From Bacillota bacterium (GTDB lineage Bacteria; Bacillota_E; Sulfobacillia; Sulfobacillales; Sulfobacillaceae): a stretch of 5,217 nucleotides of DNA. Made by a program: the position numbers and the translations under genes. The stretch covers positions 1 to 5,217 of the forward strand of contig JAKAAL010000393.1 in NCBI GenBank assembly GCA_021802375.1. The letters are read 5' to 3'. The notes beneath the pieces are model-generated. The model was not told where the DNA came from. It saw only the letters and a program-made list of their open reading frames with translations, and did not search any database. Below, in pieces: positions 5,216 through 5,217 of this stretch (positions are counted from its first letter, which is position 1; every line of letters starts with the position of its first letter).

Positions 5216-5217
5216 AT

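Overview
The window reads as ordinary chromosomal DNA of a Gram-positive-type bacterium. Evidence is AGGAGG-like ribosome binding sites, sigma-A-like promoters, GTG starts, a LipL-like lipoyl-relay enzyme of the kind known from Bacillus, and a PerR/Fur-family regulator. Base composition is mixed with moderate GC. A Sulfobacillus-like Firmicute would fit, but that is an impression, not a proven assignment. I see no rRNA, tRNA, CRISPR array, intact insertion sequence or phage gene.

Layout. Positions 2-607 (+) carry the 3' part of a TRIC/UPF0126 membrane protein whose start lies before the window. After a 111-base gap with a candidate promoter and a strong Shine-Dalgarno site comes an UppP/BacA-family lipid-pyrophosphate phosphatase with an atypical first active-site motif (719-1567, +). 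It abuts, with no base between the stop codons, a convergent isoprenylcysteine/phospholipid-type membrane methyltransferase (1568-2035, -) that has its own well-formed promoter. A gap of about 540 bases (2099-2636) follows. It holds a doubtful reading frame that may be a gene remnant, and a perfect 11-base inverted repeat.

Next is a two-gene minus-strand unit. A LipL-type octanoyl/lipoyl transferase (3046-3840) overlaps by 17 bases a small cytoplasmic cyclophilin (2637-3062). Diverging from it across 162 bases is a plus-strand unit of three genes joined by 4-base overlaps. These are a Fur/PerR-family metalloregulator (4003-4422), a four-helix DUF4149/TMEM205-like membrane protein (4419-4850), and a 122-residue protein resembling only the N-terminal part of a Nudix hydrolase (4847-5215).

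How the genes work together. The minus unit couples lipoyl-cofactor attachment with a protein-folding enzyme. The plus unit would put a membrane protein and a Nudix-like protein under the same promoter as a peroxide- or metal-sensing repressor. UppP and the methyltransferase both act at the membrane but are convergent, so they are not an operon. No clearly new multi-gene system is visible. The points most worth a second look are the variant UppP active site, the PerR-like regulator lacking one expected metal-binding aspartate, the Nudix-like protein that stops before its catalytic box, and the long inverted repeat behind the cyclophilin gene.
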